A stretch of 64,000 bases of DNA from Erythrobacter ramosus (GTDB lineage: Bacteria; Pseudomonadota; Alphaproteobacteria; Sphingomonadales; Sphingomonadaceae). Shown in pieces: positions 18,528-26,430 of this stretch. A program made the position numbers and the translations under genes. The stretch is from positions 1-64,000 of the forward strand of contig NZ_WTYB01000002.1 of assembly GCF_009828055.1 (NCBI RefSeq), in the 5' to 3' direction. The notes below the pieces were generated by a model. That model was not told the DNA's origin. It worked only from the letters and a program-made list of their open reading frames with translations, and ran no database searches. Numbering within the stretch: position 1 is the first letter of the stretch; each line of letters opens with the position of its first letter.

Positions 18528-19709
18528 ATGACGATCAGCACCGAAGCGCTGGAGATGGCAACACGGGTAGAGGCCTTCGTACGGGAGCAGATCTTCCCCT
18601 ACGAACAGGACCCTCGCCGCGATCACCATGGCGCGCCGACCGACGCGCTGGTCATGGAAATGCGCGAGCTGGCGCGGGCGGCGGGCGTGTTGACCCCGCA
18701 TATCCGGCCCGATGGCAGCCACTTCAACCAGCGCGAAACCGCGGTGATCCTGATCAAATCGGGCCTCACTCCGCTTGGCATGCTGGCCTGCAACACGCAG
18801 GCGCCCGACGAGGGCAACATGTATCTGATTGGCAAGGTCGGAAGCCCTGACCTCAAAGAGCGCTTCCTCACCCCGCTGGTCTCGGGCCAGGCGCGCTCGG
18901 CGTTCTTCATGACCGAACCGGCCGAGCTCAACGGCGCGGGCGCGGACCCTTCGATGATGATCACCACCTGCCGCAAAGACGGCAACCACTGGGTCATCAA
19001 CGGCAAGAAGTGCTTCATCACCGGCGCGGAAGGCGCGAAGGTCGGGATCGTGATGGCCAAGTCCGAAGACCCCGACAGCCACGGCGGGGCCTGCATGTTC
19101 CTCGTCGACTTGCCTGACCCGGCGATCCAAATCACGGGGGTGCCGAACACCATCGATAGCTCGATGCCCGGCAGCCATGCCGAGATCTCCATCGACAACC
19201 TGCGGGTGCCCGCTGACCAGATGCTCGGCGATGCAGGCGAGGGGTTCAAGTATGCTCAGATCCGCCTTTCGCCTGCACGGCTCTCCCACTGCATGCGCTG
19301 GCTGGGCGGCTGCATCCGCGCGCAGGAGATCGCGGTCGACTATGCCAACCGCCGCATGGCCTTTGGCAAGCCGCTGATTGATCACGAGGGCGTCGGCTTC
19401 ATGCTCGCCGAGAACATGATCGATCTGAAGCAGTGCGAACTGATGATCGACTGGTGCGCGGGCGTGCTCGACACCGGATCGCTTGGCACGGTGGAAAGCT
19501 CGATGACCAAGGTCGCCGTGTCAGAGGCGCTGATGCGCGTCGCCGACAAGTGTGTGCAGGTGATGGGCGGCACGGGTGTGACCGACAAGACCATCGTCGA
19601 GACGATGTTCCGCGAAATCCGCGCCTTCCGCATCTATGACGGCCCGACCGAGGTCCACAAGTGGAGCCTCGCCAAGAAGTTGCGGCGCGACTGGAAGGCC
19701 GAGCAGTAA
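18528..19709 (+). CDS. Acyl-CoA dehydrogenase (ACAD10/11-like)
   Basis: The 393-residue flavoenzyme starts at MTISTEALEMATRVEAF; the frame is open further upstream without a better start. FAD-binding motifs are seen: SAFFMTEPAELNGAGADPSM, WVINGKKCFITGA, and a late GGTGVTDKTIVETMFREIRAFRIYDGPTEVHK. The RIYDGPTEVH ending, in place of YEGT, is typical of the ACAD10/11 branch that handles long, branched or hydroxylated acyl chains. It would perform the first step of beta-oxidation. It is divergent from the crotonase-FadH pair with a 181-bp shared promoter region. Confidence 0.9.
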   Translation: MTISTEALEMATRVEAFVREQIFPYEQDPRRDHHGAPTDALVMEMRELARAAGVLTPHIRPDGSHFNQRETAVILIKSGLTPLGMLACNTQAPDEGNMYLIGKVGSPDLKERFLTPLVSGQARSAFFMTEPAELNGAGADPSMMITTCRKDGNHWVINGKKCFITGAEGAKVGIVMAKSEDPDSHGGACMFLVDLPDPAIQITGVPNTIDSSMPGSHAEISIDNLRVPADQMLGDAGEGFKYAQIRLSPARLSHCMRWLGGCIRAQEIAVDYANRRMAFGKPLIDHEGVGFMLAENMIDLKQCELMIDWCAGVLDTGSLGTVESSMTKVAVSEALMRVADKCVQVMGGTGVTDKTIVETMFREIRAFRIYDGPTEVHKWSLAKKLRRDWKAEQ

Positions 19710-19835
19710 GTAGCGCGTTGGCGGCGGCCATCAGGGGCGCATGGCCCGCGGCCGCTTCACGCAAGACGTTCGCGTGATGAGTCCTGCGGAGGTGGCCAGC
19801 CGTTTCAAACCGGCTGGCGTTCTATTGATCTGCCG

Positions 19836-19904
19836 GCTCCCCACCCATCACCAGACGGGAGCAGCGTCGATGGACGGTCCCGAATGCGGCATAGCCGCTT
19901 CATC
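19836..19904 (+). repeat. Dispersed intergenic hairpin repeat, short copy 5
   Basis: CCCCACCCATCACCAGACGGGAGCAG.. leads to a hairpin GAATGCGGC / ATA / GCCGCTTC, matching the family core. It lies between the convergent acyl-CoA dehydrogenase and HxlR genes. The rest of the 285-bp gap shows only a short GGGACCTTAAG-type palindrome near 19975. Confidence 0.5.
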
Positions 19905-19994
19905 TGCGATTCTGCCAAAACCCGCGGTTCTCAAAGCGCCCCCTATCCTGCCACCAGCGGAACCAGTGGTGGGCTTAAGGTCCCTTAAGCCCAA

Positions 19995-20390
19995 CTAGTC
20001 ACTCTCGCTGGTTTGTTCGCTGAGCGTCCGCTCCCAGGCTTTCGACCAATCGTTTAGCGCCATCAATGTCGGACCGAGTTTGTGGCCGAGGGGCGTCAAC
20101 GCCCAGTCGCCTTCGGGGTTGTGGGCGACGATGCCAGCCTCTTTCAGTTCAGAAAGTCGCGTGGAAAGCGTGTTAGGGGACATCTGATCGCAACGGGCCT
20201 GCATTTCCCTGAAGCCGCGCGGGCCGCCTCGGAGCTCCCACAGAATCCGCAAGACCCAACGACGGCTTAGGAGATCGAGGGCGGCCATGATCGGTCGCCC
20301 GGTTTGCGATCCCCGCACTGCTTGACCAGGCATTGGGGTACGGCGGCGGATACCTGATCTGATGGGTTCGTCCGCCATTTTCTCTGACAT
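19995..20390 (-). CDS. HxlR-family winged-helix transcriptional regulator
   Basis: The 131-residue product (start at ATG 20390, with AAGG upstream) contains a single HxlR winged-helix domain: LDLLSRRWVLRILWELRGGPRGFREMQ, then the recognition helix region MSPNTLSTRLSELKEAGIV and the wing GDWALTPLGHKL. HxlR proteins are dimeric one-component regulators that often control an adjacent oxidoreductase or catabolic gene. It lies 170 bp downstream of the carboxymuconolactone-decarboxylase-like gene on the same strand, so it is a candidate to bind the inverted repeat at 21168-21222; this is inference. Confidence 0.88.
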   Translation of the reverse strand: MSEKMADEPIRSGIRRRTPMPGQAVRGSQTGRPIMAALDLLSRRWVLRILWELRGGPRGFREMQARCDQMSPNTLSTRLSELKEAGIVAHNPEGDWALTPLGHKLGPTLMALNDWSKAWERTLSEQTSESD

Positions 20391-20560
20391 GGGCACCCTT
20401 GCTGATTAACAATCGCACCACACTAGTCTTACGCCGGAAGATTATCACGTGCGTTTTCTCGCGCAGCTCGGATGCGAACAGGCCTCGCGCGCCGCGAGCG
20501 ACTTCGTAGATCGTCCGGAGGGGATTGCTCACACCTCACTAAGTGGAAGCCGTGCTCGCA

Positions 20561-21148
20561 TCACGCGCGCCGCGCCGGGAAACGCGGAGCCCAGTCTTCC
20601 AGTTCGGTCCGGGATCCGTTCGCGACATAGGATATCGCATGATACCATCCAGCGAGCGCAAAAAGCTCGATAATCCGCCGCTCATCGAAGTGACGCCGAA
20701 GCGCATCGAAGGTCGCGTCGGTCAACTTGCCGGTGTCATGGAGCTCATCAACCATCGACAGCACGGCGCTGTCGCGATCGTCCCAGCATGGATCGTCCGG
20801 TCCGCTATGCACGGTGGCGTAGATCTGTTCCTCGGTAAGCTCCGCGCGCCGTGCATAGCTCGCGATGTGGACACCCCATTCATATTCGCACCCACAGCGC
20901 GCGGTGACGCGATCAATCACCAACTCGCGTGAACGCAGGTCATAGCCCGCGCCGCCATCCCGGCCGAGCGAAAGCATGTATCCGCCCAACGGTCCTATCG
21001 CCGTAGCGAACGGAAGGTTGCGGGCGAATGTCCTGAAGAGCTTGAGCGGTTCGACTGGGCTGTCTTTCGGCATCATGCGGCCGAGCGCCTTGCCCTCGGC
21101 ATCGCCGTACGGTGGGTTGAGATGGGCGATACGTGGCGGGTTGGTCAT
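20561..21148 (-). CDS. Carboxymuconolactone decarboxylase / AhpD-like family protein
   Basis: The start at 21148 (MTNPPRIAHLNPPYGD) is chosen over a frame reaching 21247 because the latter runs through the inverted repeat. The 195-residue product has the CMD pattern: PLKLFRTFARNLPFATAIGPLG, SRELVIDRVTARCGCEYEWGVH and a C-terminal helix IIELFALAGWYHAISYVANG. The CGCEYEWGVH segment places it with single-domain CMD proteins rather than classical CxxC AhpD peroxidases. It may act on a peroxide or ring-cleavage product. It is divergent from the crotonase gene at 21228 and probably co-regulated with it. Confidence 0.85.
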   Translation of the reverse strand: MTNPPRIAHLNPPYGDAEGKALGRMMPKDSPVEPLKLFRTFARNLPFATAIGPLGGYMLSLGRDGGAGYDLRSRELVIDRVTARCGCEYEWGVHIASYARRAELTEEQIYATVHSGPDDPCWDDRDSAVLSMVDELHDTGKLTDATFDALRRHFDERRIIELFALAGWYHAISYVANGSRTELEDWAPRFPARRA

Positions 21149-21167
21149 GAGAAGCGCTCCATTATCT

Positions 21168-21222
21168 TGCTTCCATTTTCGTATCACTGTATCGGCATCC
21201 TGTCGATACGAAAATGGAAGCA
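21168..21222. promoter_or_regulatory. 18-bp perfect inverted repeat between divergent genes (probable operator)
   Basis: The arms TGCTTCCATTTTCGTATC (21168-21185) and its exact complement (21205-21222) are separated by 19 bp. They fill most of the 79-bp gap between two divergent starts. The right arm contains the GGAAG that serves as ribosome-binding site for the gene at 21228, and the left arm ends 20 bp from the start at 21148. A regulator bound there would control both genes; the nearby HxlR protein is the obvious candidate. Confidence 0.75.
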
Positions 21223-21227
21223 GACAA

Positions 21228-22007
21228 ATGGAAGACGGACAGATCAATCAGACCGTGGATGGGCATGTGCTGCGCATCGGCATATCGCGGCCTGACAAGC
21301 GAAATAGTCTCACCCCGGAGATGATGCGCGGGCTAGCAGAAGCCTTTGACCGGCTACAAAACGACCCTGATCTGCGCGCCGGTCTGCTGCATGGTGAAGG
21401 TGGGAACTTCACTTCCGGCCTCGACCTGTTGAAGTTCGTGCCGATCATGTCGGGCGCCGAACCAGCGCCAATCTACGAAGGGATCGATCCGCTCCAGCTG
21501 AAGGAGAGGCTGACCAAGCCGCTTGTCGCGGCCGTGTCGGGTTTCGTGTTTACCGTTGGCATCGAGCTCATGCTTGCCTGCGACATCGTGGTTGCGGCGG
21601 ACGACTGCGTCTTCGGTCAGCTTGAAACCTCTCTCGGAATCATGGTGTCCGGCGGCGGCACGGTCCGCTGGGTTCAACAAATAGGCTGGGGGAACGCCAT
21701 GCGTTATCTGCTGACAGCCGAAAAGTTTGGTGCCGAGGAAGCCCTGAGGATGGGTCTGGTGCAGGAAGTGACAGCTGCCGGCTCAGAACTTGCGCGCGCC
21801 TCGGCGATTGCGGCCATGGTGGCACGCAATGCTCCACTAGCGGTGCAGGCCACCAAAGCTTCAGCCCTGCGCTTCTTGGCGGACGGGGAACGGCAGGCCT
21901 TTGAAGCACTTCCCGCAGCACAAGCTACCTTGGCGCGGAGTGCCGACGCACTAGAAGGCGCAACAGCGATGATGCAACGCCGCGATCCAGTGTTCTCCGG
22001 CCGGTAG
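21228..22007 (+). CDS. Enoyl-CoA hydratase/isomerase (crotonase family)
   Basis: The start MEDGQINQTVDGHVLRIGI at 21228 has GGAAG seven bases upstream; a longer frame to 20976 would read through the divergent promoter. The 259-residue product shows ISRPDKRNSLTPEMM, GEGGNFTSGLDLLKF (oxyanion hole) and AAVSGFVFTVGIELMLACDIVVA. The usual catalytic Glu/Glu or Asp pair is not clearly present (QLETSLGIMVSGGGTVRW), so hydratase activity is not certain. It is divergent from the CMD-family gene with a shared inverted repeat. Confidence 0.85.
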   Translation: MEDGQINQTVDGHVLRIGISRPDKRNSLTPEMMRGLAEAFDRLQNDPDLRAGLLHGEGGNFTSGLDLLKFVPIMSGAEPAPIYEGIDPLQLKERLTKPLVAAVSGFVFTVGIELMLACDIVVAADDCVFGQLETSLGIMVSGGGTVRWVQQIGWGNAMRYLLTAEKFGAEEALRMGLVQEVTAAGSELARASAIAAMVARNAPLAVQATKASALRFLADGERQAFEALPAAQATLARSADALEGATAMMQRRDPVFSGR

Positions 22008-22420
22008 ACTGAAGCTACTCAAGACAAATAGTTTAGCCCTACCGACTGTTTTGCCGCGTTCGGCCCTGTCAGGGCAGAAAGCGGATGCACTGCATACCAC
22101 CCAGTTGCGGCCATTCGAAAGGCCCAAGCGTGAAGCTAAAAACTGTCGGGGATCTTTGGCGCTGATTGAGCCGAAAGCCGAACTTTTACAAATGAGTGGG
22201 CCAGCCTCGCCAGCGTGCGGGCGTTTGCCGCAGCCTTGCCGGTATGCAGGCCTACCCAATACCGGCAATCGGCGAACGGCAGGCCTTAGGAAAGCCAAAC
22301 AGCGACCGGATTGACCGGGATTGGGGTGCAAGACGGTCTTTGAGTTGAGGCGTTTCGAAGGGATTCGCTGGATACACAGACCTAAGCCGGCCGTATGGCA
22401 GGATCCTCTAATATGTCCGG
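22008..22420. other. Intergenic region downstream of crotonase and tRNA-Val
   Basis: No gene is recognised in this 413-bp stretch. It is the convergent space between the crotonase gene and the minus-strand tRNA. Confidence 0.4.
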
Positions 22421-22443
22421 AAACCGCGGCTTTCCGCTGGTTT
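22421..22443 (-). terminator. Stem-loop immediately 3' of tRNA-Val
   Basis: On the minus strand the sequence AAACC-A-GCGG / loop AAAG / CCGC-GGTTT forms a nine-pair stem with one bulged A, starting four bases after the tRNA CCA. There is no U tract, so it may be a processing or stabilising hairpin rather than a classic intrinsic terminator. Confidence 0.5.
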
Positions 22444-22446
22444 ACC

Positions 22447-22522
22447 TGGTGGGCGGTAACGGGCTCGAACCGCTGACCCTCTCGGTGTAAACGAGATGCT
22501 CTACCAACTGAGCTAACCGCCC
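22447..22522 (-). tRNA. tRNA-Val (anticodon TAC)
   Basis: On the minus strand the 76-nt sequence folds as a cloverleaf. The acceptor stem is GGGCGGT / ACCGCCC, the D-arm TAGCTCAGTTGGTAGAGCA, the anticodon stem TCTCG / CGAGA with loop TTTACAC (anticodon TAC), and the T-arm CAGCG GTTCGAG CCCGTTA region. CCA is encoded in the DNA. It decodes GUA/GUG valine codons. Confidence 0.97.
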
Positions 22523-22646
22523 GCGCAGTGCAGGTAGGGGCGATTTAGCGGGAAGCGGGCGGGGGTCAAGCGGCCTTTGCTGCCTTTGCCCCTGGCCCGC
22601 CAAAGATGCTAGAACACTGCCGCAACCGCAGCAGGACGCCGACGGC

Positions 22647-23237
22647 ATGATCATCGAGACGCAGCTGAATGACGGAACCCCGGTGTGCATCCGCCGGGTA
22701 CGCAAGGATGATGAGCAGCGCATCAAGGAGGGAATCGCCCAGCTTTCGCCCCAGTCGCGCTATCTTCGGTTCTTTTCCGGGATGCGCGAGGCTCCGCCGC
22801 AGGTGCTGCGTGCGCTGGTGACGGTGGACGGGCATGATCACATCGCCTGGGGCGCGCTGCGCTCCGACCTGCCGGATGCGCCTGCGCTGGGCGTGGTTCA
22901 TGCCTTCCGTGAGGCGGATGATCCCGGCACAGCGGAATTCTCGGTCGCGGTGGTGGACGAATATCACGGACGGGGCCTCGCACGGCTCTTGTGCGCGGTG
23001 CTGCTGCTCGATTGCCAGCGCGAGGGGCTGGGCCATCTGTCGGTCAATATCCTGCCCGAAAATCGCCCTGCGCTGACGCTGGCCCGCTCGCTCGGCGCGG
23101 AGGGGACGGGGTACGAGGCGGGGATCACGCAGCTCGAAATCGACATCGGCGAAGCGCTCGCGTCGCTGCGGGCGGAGAGCGACGTGCCCGGGCTGGCCGC
23201 GGTGTTCGACCAGTTCAATGCTTCCCCCGCAGACTGA
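22647..23237 (+). CDS. GNAT-family N-acetyltransferase
   Basis: The 196-residue protein has one GNAT domain. The acetyl-CoA pyrophosphate loop is seen in VAVVDEYHGRGLARLLCAVLL (about residues 100-120), followed by LSVNILPENRPALTLARSLGAE, the usual last helix and strand. The N-terminus (IRRVRKDDEQRIKEGIAQLSPQSRYLRFF) resembles the GNAT domain attached to protein acetyltransferases of the Pat type, here without a partner domain. The target is unknown. It is followed 20 bp later by the asparaginase gene, so the two are probably co-transcribed. Confidence 0.87.
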   Translation: MIIETQLNDGTPVCIRRVRKDDEQRIKEGIAQLSPQSRYLRFFSGMREAPPQVLRALVTVDGHDHIAWGALRSDLPDAPALGVVHAFREADDPGTAEFSVAVVDEYHGRGLARLLCAVLLLDCQREGLGHLSVNILPENRPALTLARSLGAEGTGYEAGITQLEIDIGEALASLRAESDVPGLAAVFDQFNASPAD

Positions 23238-23257
23238 CAGGCTTTAGGGGCGGGCGC

Positions 23258-24244
23258 ATGACACCCCCACGCATTCTCGTTCTCGGCACCGGCGGCACGA
23301 TTGCTGGCGCGGGTAGCGGCGCCACCGGCGCGGCCTATCGCCCCGGCGGGCTGGCGCTGGAGACGCTGATCGCGCACCTCGATGCGCTGGGGCTGGTGGC
23401 GGAGCTGATGCCGCAAGATGTGGCCCGGATCGGCTCACAGGATATTGGTTGGGCGGAGTGGCAGGCGCTTCATGTGGCTTGCGAAAGCGCGCTTGCCGAT
23501 CCGGCGGTCGATGCCGTGATCATCACCCACGGCACGGATACGGCGGAGGAGACCGGCTTCCTGCTCGATCTCACCCTGCCGAGCCCCAAGGCGATCGTGC
23601 TGGTCGGCGCGATGCGGCCCGCCGATGCGGTGGGCGCGGACGGGATGCGCAACTTCGCCAATGCGGTGAAAGTGGCGAGCGATCCGGCGGCAAGCGGACG
23701 GGGCGTGATGCTGGTGATGGGCGATGCGGTGCTGGCCGCGCGAGATGCGCGCAAAGCGGCGACCTCGGCGATCGACGCTTTCCGCAGCTTCCCGAGGGGG
23801 CCGCTGGCGCGCGTGACGCCCGCCAGCCTCGACTGGTTCGGCCCACCGCACCGGGCAAATGAGCGCGCGCGCTATTCCTTCCCGCAGGCCTTGCCGCGCG
23901 TGGCGATCCTGACCGCGGGCGCTGGCATGGATGAACAGCCGGTCGAAGCCCTGCTCGGCATCGGGTGCAAAGGCGTGGTGCTGGCCGGAATGGGACAGGG
24001 CAACGCGCCTGCCAGCGTGATCGCAGCCCTGTCCCAAGCGGCGGCGCGCGGGGTGCCGGTGGTGCGTTCCAGCCGGGTCGATGAAGGCATCGTCGACCGC
24101 AATGTCGAGGTCGATGACGACGCGCTCGGACTGGTCGCGGCAAGGGCGCTTGGCCCGGCCAAGGCGCGGATGCTGCTGATGGTGCTGATCGCGAATGGGA
24201 TCACCGATGCGGCAGAGGTGCAGGCGGCGTTCGACGGGGCGTGA
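23258..24244 (+). CDS. L-asparaginase (type I/II family)
   Basis: The start MTPPRILVLGTGGTIAGAG at 23258 gives 328 residues, the usual length. The first catalytic Thr lies in GTGGTIAG, and the second triad in VIITHGTDTAEETGF (Thr-Asp). The C-terminal domain has KGVVLAGMGQGNAP and VPVVRSSRVDEGIV. The enzyme hydrolyses asparagine to aspartate and ammonia. There is no signal peptide, so it is probably cytoplasmic. It follows the GNAT gene closely. Confidence 0.93.
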   Translation: MTPPRILVLGTGGTIAGAGSGATGAAYRPGGLALETLIAHLDALGLVAELMPQDVARIGSQDIGWAEWQALHVACESALADPAVDAVIITHGTDTAEETGFLLDLTLPSPKAIVLVGAMRPADAVGADGMRNFANAVKVASDPAASGRGVMLVMGDAVLAARDARKAATSAIDAFRSFPRGPLARVTPASLDWFGPPHRANERARYSFPQALPRVAILTAGAGMDEQPVEALLGIGCKGVVLAGMGQGNAPASVIAALSQAAARGVPVVRSSRVDEGIVDRNVEVDDDALGLVAARALGPAKARMLLMVLIANGITDAAEVQAAFDGA

Positions 24245-24358
24245 GCACTGCGTGGCGGGATGCGTTACCGCTTCCTTACAAATTCCAAATAGATGCGCTA
24301 ACCCCGACGCGAAATCGGGCGGCACACTCCACCCGCCATCAGTAAAGTGAGCTTCCCC

Positions 24359-24832
24359 ATGTTCGACGAACCCGGTTTCTCAGACGATGCCGATCTGGAT
24401 CCGGCTGCCATCATGCTCGAAACCTTCGTGTATTGCAGCCGTGCCGCCGACGGAGTCGATGCTGACGAGGTCAGCCGACTGGTCGCGTTCTCGCAAAAGC
24501 GCAATGTCGCACGCGGCATCACCGGGGTGCTGGTCTTCGGCAGCGGGGTGTTCTTTCAGTGGATCGAAGGGCCTCCCGCCGAGGTGCGGACCCTGATCGC
24601 CAACCTGCATGGTGATATACGGCATCATGACATCGTCACGCTCGACCAGAGCGTCGAGGTGCGCGAGCGCCTTTATCCGCATTGGGACATGGAGCCGGTC
24701 GAGCCGGACGACCTGCGCGAAGTGCTGGAGGAAGCGCTGGAATCCACCGAGGATGAGGGCAGTCTTGCCGCTCTCAAGCGCATTCTCGGTCATCTTGAGT
24801 CGGGATCGTTGTCTGAAGTCGGGCGCGGTTAG
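24359..24832 (+). CDS. BLUF-domain blue-light photoreceptor
   Basis: The 157-residue protein (ATG at 24359; a GTG at 24347 in frame is an alternative) has one BLUF domain at about residues 20-115. The flavin-site residues are all present: Tyr25 (FVYCSRA), Asn49 (KRNVARGITG), Gln67 (FFQWIEG), Trp109 and Met111 (YPHWDME). The spacings 24 and 42 from the Tyr match AppA Y21/N45/Q63. It should bind FAD and respond to blue light. There is no attached output domain; a short acidic helical C-terminus (DLREVLEEALESTEDEG) follows, so it must signal through a partner, as PixD does. It stands alone. Confidence 0.93.
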   Translation: MFDEPGFSDDADLDPAAIMLETFVYCSRAADGVDADEVSRLVAFSQKRNVARGITGVLVFGSGVFFQWIEGPPAEVRTLIANLHGDIRHHDIVTLDQSVEVRERLYPHWDMEPVEPDDLREVLEEALESTEDEGSLAALKRILGHLESGSLSEVGRG

Positions 24833-24904
24833 AGCATGATCGCCAAGTGCCGGTCAGGGAGCGGTGCCGGTGTGCTTTCGCTATCTCGGCGATACGCATC
24901 CTCC

Positions 24905-25010
24905 CGTCGCCCCGTGCTAGACCCCGGGCTTGGCTTTCTCCCTTCGCGGTGCACCGAAAAGGCAGCCAAGCCCCGGATCCCCGGCCTTCGCCGGGGCAGG
25001 CAGGTCCGGG
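24905..25010. repeat. GC-rich paired palindromic repeat (copy a)
   Basis: A left arm near 24908-24935 (CCCCGTGCTAGACCCCGGGCTTGGCT) and a right arm near 24963-25010 (AGCCAAGCCCCGG..CCGGCCTTCGCCGGGG) can pair. It belongs to the dispersed class also seen at 27186, 45822, 47818 and 58109. It lies between the convergent BLUF and MDR oxidoreductase genes and may act as a bidirectional terminator. Confidence 0.5.
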
Positions 25011-25029
25011 GCGGCGATGGTGGGACAAA

Positions 25030-26139
25030 TCACCCCCAGGGCGTGACCAGATACTTCTCGCCGGTCTTCATCTGGCGGTAATCGCAGATCGCGTCCTTCT
25101 CCAACATTCCCTCTAGCGTCACCTTCGCCTTGTAGTGCGAGGCAAAGGTGGTGGTGAGGTTCGCCTGAACCCGCTGGCGCATCCGCACAACGGTTTCCAT
25201 GCCCGCGCGCTGGAGGAAGGGGGTCAGCAGCCAGCCCGCGATGCTCCATTGCAGGCCATAGGACGGCGTCAGGATCGTCGGCGCGAGGTCGAGCCGCCCG
25301 TAGATGTACATCTTCTTCTGCTGGTTCGAACCATAGCGCGAGAACTCGCTCATCTGGCTGACCGCGACCTGCTCCATCGCCTTCAAGACGCCGTCCGAAG
25401 CCTGTCCGCCGCCGATCGGGTCGAAGCCGAGGAAGGCGCCGGTCTCGGCAATCGCGGCGCGCAGGTCGGCCATGTAGGTGGGGGCGGAGGAGTCCACGAC
25501 ATAGGTCGCGCCCTGTTCCTTGAGCATCGCGACGTGTTCCGGCTTGCGGACGATGTTCACGAGCTTCATCCCGTCTTCCACGCAAATGCGGTTGAGCATC
25601 TGGCCGAGGTTCGACGCGGCGGCCAAGTGGATGATCGCCGAATGGCCTTCCATCTTGGCGGTCTCGACAAAGCCCAGCGCGGTCATCGGGTTGACGAAGC
25701 TGGAGGCGCCGGTTTCGGAGGAATGCTCGCCCAGCGGCAGGCACATCATCGCGTCGGCGATGGCGTATTGGCTGAAGGCATTGCCCGGCACGCACGCCAC
25801 GCGCTGGCCCATCAGCGCCTTGGCCATGTCGCTGTCACCTGTGGCGATCACGGTGCCCGCGCCTTCGTTGCCCGCGGGCAGGCGCTGCCCGTGGCGCGCC
25901 TTGTTCCCGGTCAGGAACGGCTCGGGCATGGTGGCGACGACCTTGCCGGGGGTGTATTCCGCGGTCTCGAAATCGGCCGCGCTCGTAAGGATCGCGAGGT
26001 CCGAGGGGTTGATCGGTGCGGCTTCCATCTGGACCAGCACCTGATTGCCGGTGGGCGCCGGGAACGTGCTTTCGGCCACCTCCAGCGTCAGCTTGCCGTC
26101 GGCGGTGAGGGTGGTGAAGAGCTGCTTTCCGGTGGTCAT
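25030..26139 (-). CDS. MDR-family alcohol dehydrogenase/quinone-oxidoreductase-like protein
   Basis: The 369-residue protein has the medium-chain dehydrogenase layout: a GroES-like N-terminal half (VLVQMEAAPINPSDLAIL, LPAGNEGAGTVIATG, GQRVACVP) and a Rossmann half (SAIIHLAAASNLGQMLNRIC, VNIVRKPEHVAMLKEQGATYVVD, FDPIGGG). The cysteine ligands of catalytic zinc are absent, so it is of the zinc-free quinone/enoyl reductase type. A GGGAGA ribosome-binding site precedes the ATG. Substrate is unknown. It is a single gene. Confidence 0.85.
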   Translation of the reverse strand: MTTGKQLFTTLTADGKLTLEVAESTFPAPTGNQVLVQMEAAPINPSDLAILTSAADFETAEYTPGKVVATMPEPFLTGNKARHGQRLPAGNEGAGTVIATGDSDMAKALMGQRVACVPGNAFSQYAIADAMMCLPLGEHSSETGASSFVNPMTALGFVETAKMEGHSAIIHLAAASNLGQMLNRICVEDGMKLVNIVRKPEHVAMLKEQGATYVVDSSAPTYMADLRAAIAETGAFLGFDPIGGGQASDGVLKAMEQVAVSQMSEFSRYGSNQQKKMYIYGRLDLAPTILTPSYGLQWSIAGWLLTPFLQRAGMETVVRMRQRVQANLTTTFASHYKAKVTLEGMLEKDAICDYRQMKTGEKYLVTPWG

Positions 26140-26246
26140 GGCTATCGTCTCCCATTGTTGCGGCAGGGACTAGGCATTCCGGTTGCGGATGGCAACGGGC
26201 AGGACGTCTCAGCATATCTCTCCCGTGAGGGAGGATGAAAGAAGGG

Positions 26247-26420
26247 GGTTCACGCAGAGGCCGCAGAGGAAAAGGAGACGCAGAGATGTCGCGCTTGCGG
26301 CGAAGCTGCACCGATCTTCAAGCGGTTCGTCTCGGGGCGACGTGGCAGAAGGTCACGATGCCGTCGGCACGCACAGCACCTCTGCGTCTCTCCTTTCTTC
26401 TCCGCGTCTCTGCGTGAACC
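26247..26420. repeat. Long imperfect inverted repeat (GTTCACGCAGAG type)
   Basis: The left arm 26247-26285 (GGTTCACGCAGAGGCCGCAG...) and right arm 26380-26420 (...GCGTCTCTGCGTGAACC) pair over about 39 bp with few mismatches around a 94-bp centre. A related element, TTCACGCGAAGACGCGAAG, is at 28838-28967. It lies between truA and the MDR gene, ending 10 bp from the truA stop. Such elements look like non-autonomous mobile or REP-type repeats; no transposase is present. Confidence 0.7.
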
Positions 26421-26430
26421 TCTCTGATCC

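Noticed and set aside
22421..22443. Canonical Rho-independent terminator after tRNA-Val
   Set aside because: The stem is good but no U tract follows, so it is listed only as a stem-loop with moderate confidence.
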